From Lenzites betulinus (Eukaryota; Basidiomycota; Agaricomycetes; Polyporales; Polyporaceae), in contig JABYQU010000023.1 of NCBI GenBank assembly GCA_022264855.1, positions 186,001 to 250,000 on the forward strand: a stretch of 64,000 nt of DNA, written 5' to 3'. A program made the translations under genes and the position numbers. The notes beneath the pieces are model-generated. The model was not told the origin of the DNA. It worked only from the letters and a program-made list of their open reading frames with translations, and did not search any database. Each line of letters starts with the position of its first letter. Position 1 is the first letter of the stretch. Of this stretch, positions 59,673 to 64,000 are shown in pieces.

Positions 59673-61373
59673 GCGGGACGGGGGGTGAGCGGGACGGGTG
59701 TATCCTTTTTTTCGCGGTCGGTTCTCTGGTCTCTGGGCGGGGTCTGGATACACGGTGGTTCTGCGCAGGAGACTGTCGACCGGGATGTATTCTTCTGAAT
59801 CTTCGAATGGGCGTGGGCTTTGTATAGGTGTGGCTGCAGCAGCGATCCCAGTGCTATAGTGTCCCGGGAATGTTAAATGAACGGCTAATTTGCCATGGCT
59901 TTTTACATCCAGTGGCTCGAGGTGTGTGATAGCGTTTACCAGTGCATTCAACTTGACTCAGGTCATGGAGAGTGGGCACGCATCGTTGTACAACGGGTCT
60001 CCTTCATTTCCTGTAAGTGGCCATCCTGTACTAGGTCGTTTAATGTCGTCCCTTACTAAACAAGCGCAAGGAATGCATATGCATCCTCGGCTTCGCGTAT
60101 TCGTCGTGTGCATGTGTTCCCTTGTCAGATACATATAATATATGAAATAAAGCTGCACTGCTCGCTACCCGGCTCCTCGTTCCTTGGACACTGCTCCTCG
60201 ATCGACGTCCGCTTGTGGTGGCACCCGCCCTTCACCCTCCCTTCACGAGTGTGGACACTCATATATAACGTCCTACGTTCTGAATCCCAGAATTGTATAT
60301 TCTCCCCAGACTGTCACCTGCCTCCTTCCGAACTCCCTGACCACTCGCTGCCATTTTTGCCTCCGCACTGGCTTTCAAGGCGCCCTCCCAAAGTATAACA
60401 CACCCACTACGGCATATGTTCACCTGGGAGTGTCCTGATGGCCTTGTAAGGTATGCGATCATCTTTTCTGCGCGCATATATTCACCCATACTACGCCAAA
60501 GAAGGGCCGGTCTGAAGGTGCACTCCCGGAGGCCTAGCCGGACCCCATCATGGCAAGCAGTAGCTCGTTGCCGACCGAGCAAAACCGTTTCAAAATCGAA
60601 ACAAGAGATGGCTACTGGATGAAAATCGTTTGCAACTCACTCAAAACACGATAAGTCGGCCGAAAGTGTACCTCTTGTCTCGACTTTTAGGCCCATTTGA
60701 GCCTATCCGCAATGGTCTGATGCAGCTCTAATGCCCGCCGTGCATATCATCGAACAACGGTTTCACTGCGAGTCCAGACTTCGTATGTTTATATATCATA
60801 CCTCGATATATACCAGGCATTCACAGAGAACCCCGGCAGGCGCGTCCTCGTCCGTCCGCGCCGGACTTCTGCTCACGCCGGTGGCGCGAAGGTCCTGGGG
60901 AAACCGTGGCCTGATTCGGGGCAGCACCCTGGCAGATTATGGACGTTGACAAATCGGGAGAGGGTGATGGAACCTGTTAGACGCGGCGTGCGAGGGAACG
61001 GCGAGCACGAAGAAGGCGACGCCGTCCTTGCACGTGCCCGCAGAATGCCCCGTTTAAGCAACGCGTCCAACGCGTCCACCGCCCAAGCCGCTCCCCGTCC
61101 GTGCGTAGAGCCTGTCTGCAGCGCCGCTTATTAACAACAGAAGCCCGACTACGTACTTTCGAGTGTTTCCGTTCTTCCGAGAGCGACAGGCGTTGGTCAA
61201 ACCCGCGCACGACGCCCAGTGCCGGATAGGGACATTCAGATGACACCCTCGCCCATGTTCCGAGCGCCAGCCATCCGAACCCACAAGGTATAAGATGCCC
61301 CTCGTCCGAATCCCGCCCTTCCATACAAGCCCCAGCACTCCTCCGCCCTCACCGCTCTCCAATCTTGCTCACC
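59673..61373. other. Single-copy spacer between gene B and the FAD hydroxylase
   Basis: 1.7 kb, moderately AT-rich, holding the gene B trailer with the 20-bp element and then only short open frames on both strands. No RNA gene, repeat or domain recognised. The last ~100 bp is the hydroxylase leader (GGTATAAGATGCCCC near 61287, then a CT-rich run). Confidence 0.6.
59748..59767 (+). promoter_or_regulatory. 20-bp element conserved 3' of genes A and B (B site)
   Basis: Same 20 bases as at 10386-10405, lying outside the array in single-copy DNA downstream of the intact gene B. Its presence here cannot be explained by array homogenisation. Confidence 0.55.
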
Positions 61374-63969
<2,596 letters not shown>

Positions 63970-64000
63970 GCGTGAGCGCGTGGACTGCCGCGTGGGTGAG

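Noticed and set aside
59673..61373. Telomere or subtelomere proximity as a cause of the array
   Set aside because: No TTAGGG-type repeats anywhere, and conserved housekeeping genes lie on both sides.

Overview
The window is nuclear DNA from a filamentous basidiomycete, most likely an Agaricomycete. The reasons are GC-rich sequence, many 45-80 nt introns with CTGAC/CTAAC-type branch points, and gene architectures typical of that class. There are three layers.

(1) Left flank, 1-8800. The 3' part of a Doa4/USP8-type ubiquitin-specific protease (+, to 961) lies tail-to-tail with a complete Snt2-like chromatin reader (-, 1202-4892; BAH-PHD-ELM2-SANT-GATA-PHD-ePHD). About 3.9 kb without a confident gene follows, holding one weak small-gene candidate and a duplicated palindromic motif.

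(2) A tandem array, 8801-59106 (50.3 kb, most of the window), made of five complete units of 9.27-9.56 kb and a partial sixth. Each unit holds: gene A, a spliced gene for an HNH_2-type nuclease-fold protein (316 aa in copy 1); about 1.2 kb of spacer; the 5' half of a paralogous HNH gene B, cut inside its fourth exon; and about 5.9-6.2 kb of GC-rich DNA ('segment X') found nowhere else in the window. Only the last unit runs into an intact gene B (58463-59672, 324 aa), because the array ends exactly inside that gene. Array DNA is mosaic: units 2 and 4 are alike, units 1 and 3 share a 264-273 bp CACTA-like MITE that is absent from X2, X4 and X5, and gene A6 and segment X5 are visible recombinants. 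Units 3 and 5 (and parts of 2) carry clusters of one-base indels that look like uncorrected long-read errors.

(3) Right flank, 59673-64000. A 1.7 kb spacer is followed by a complete phenol 2-monooxygenase-like FAD hydroxylase gene (61374-63969).

The most unusual content is the amplified HNH gene pair: six copies of A, five decapitated copies of B, one whole B. Both paralogs, and one intron of the FAD hydroxylase, appear to use GC-AG introns at positions fixed by reading phase and paralog alignment. A and B also share a 20-bp identical element just downstream of their stop codons. All gene models are from reading the sequence alone; splice sites were chosen by phase, motif and paralog agreement and have not been checked against transcripts.
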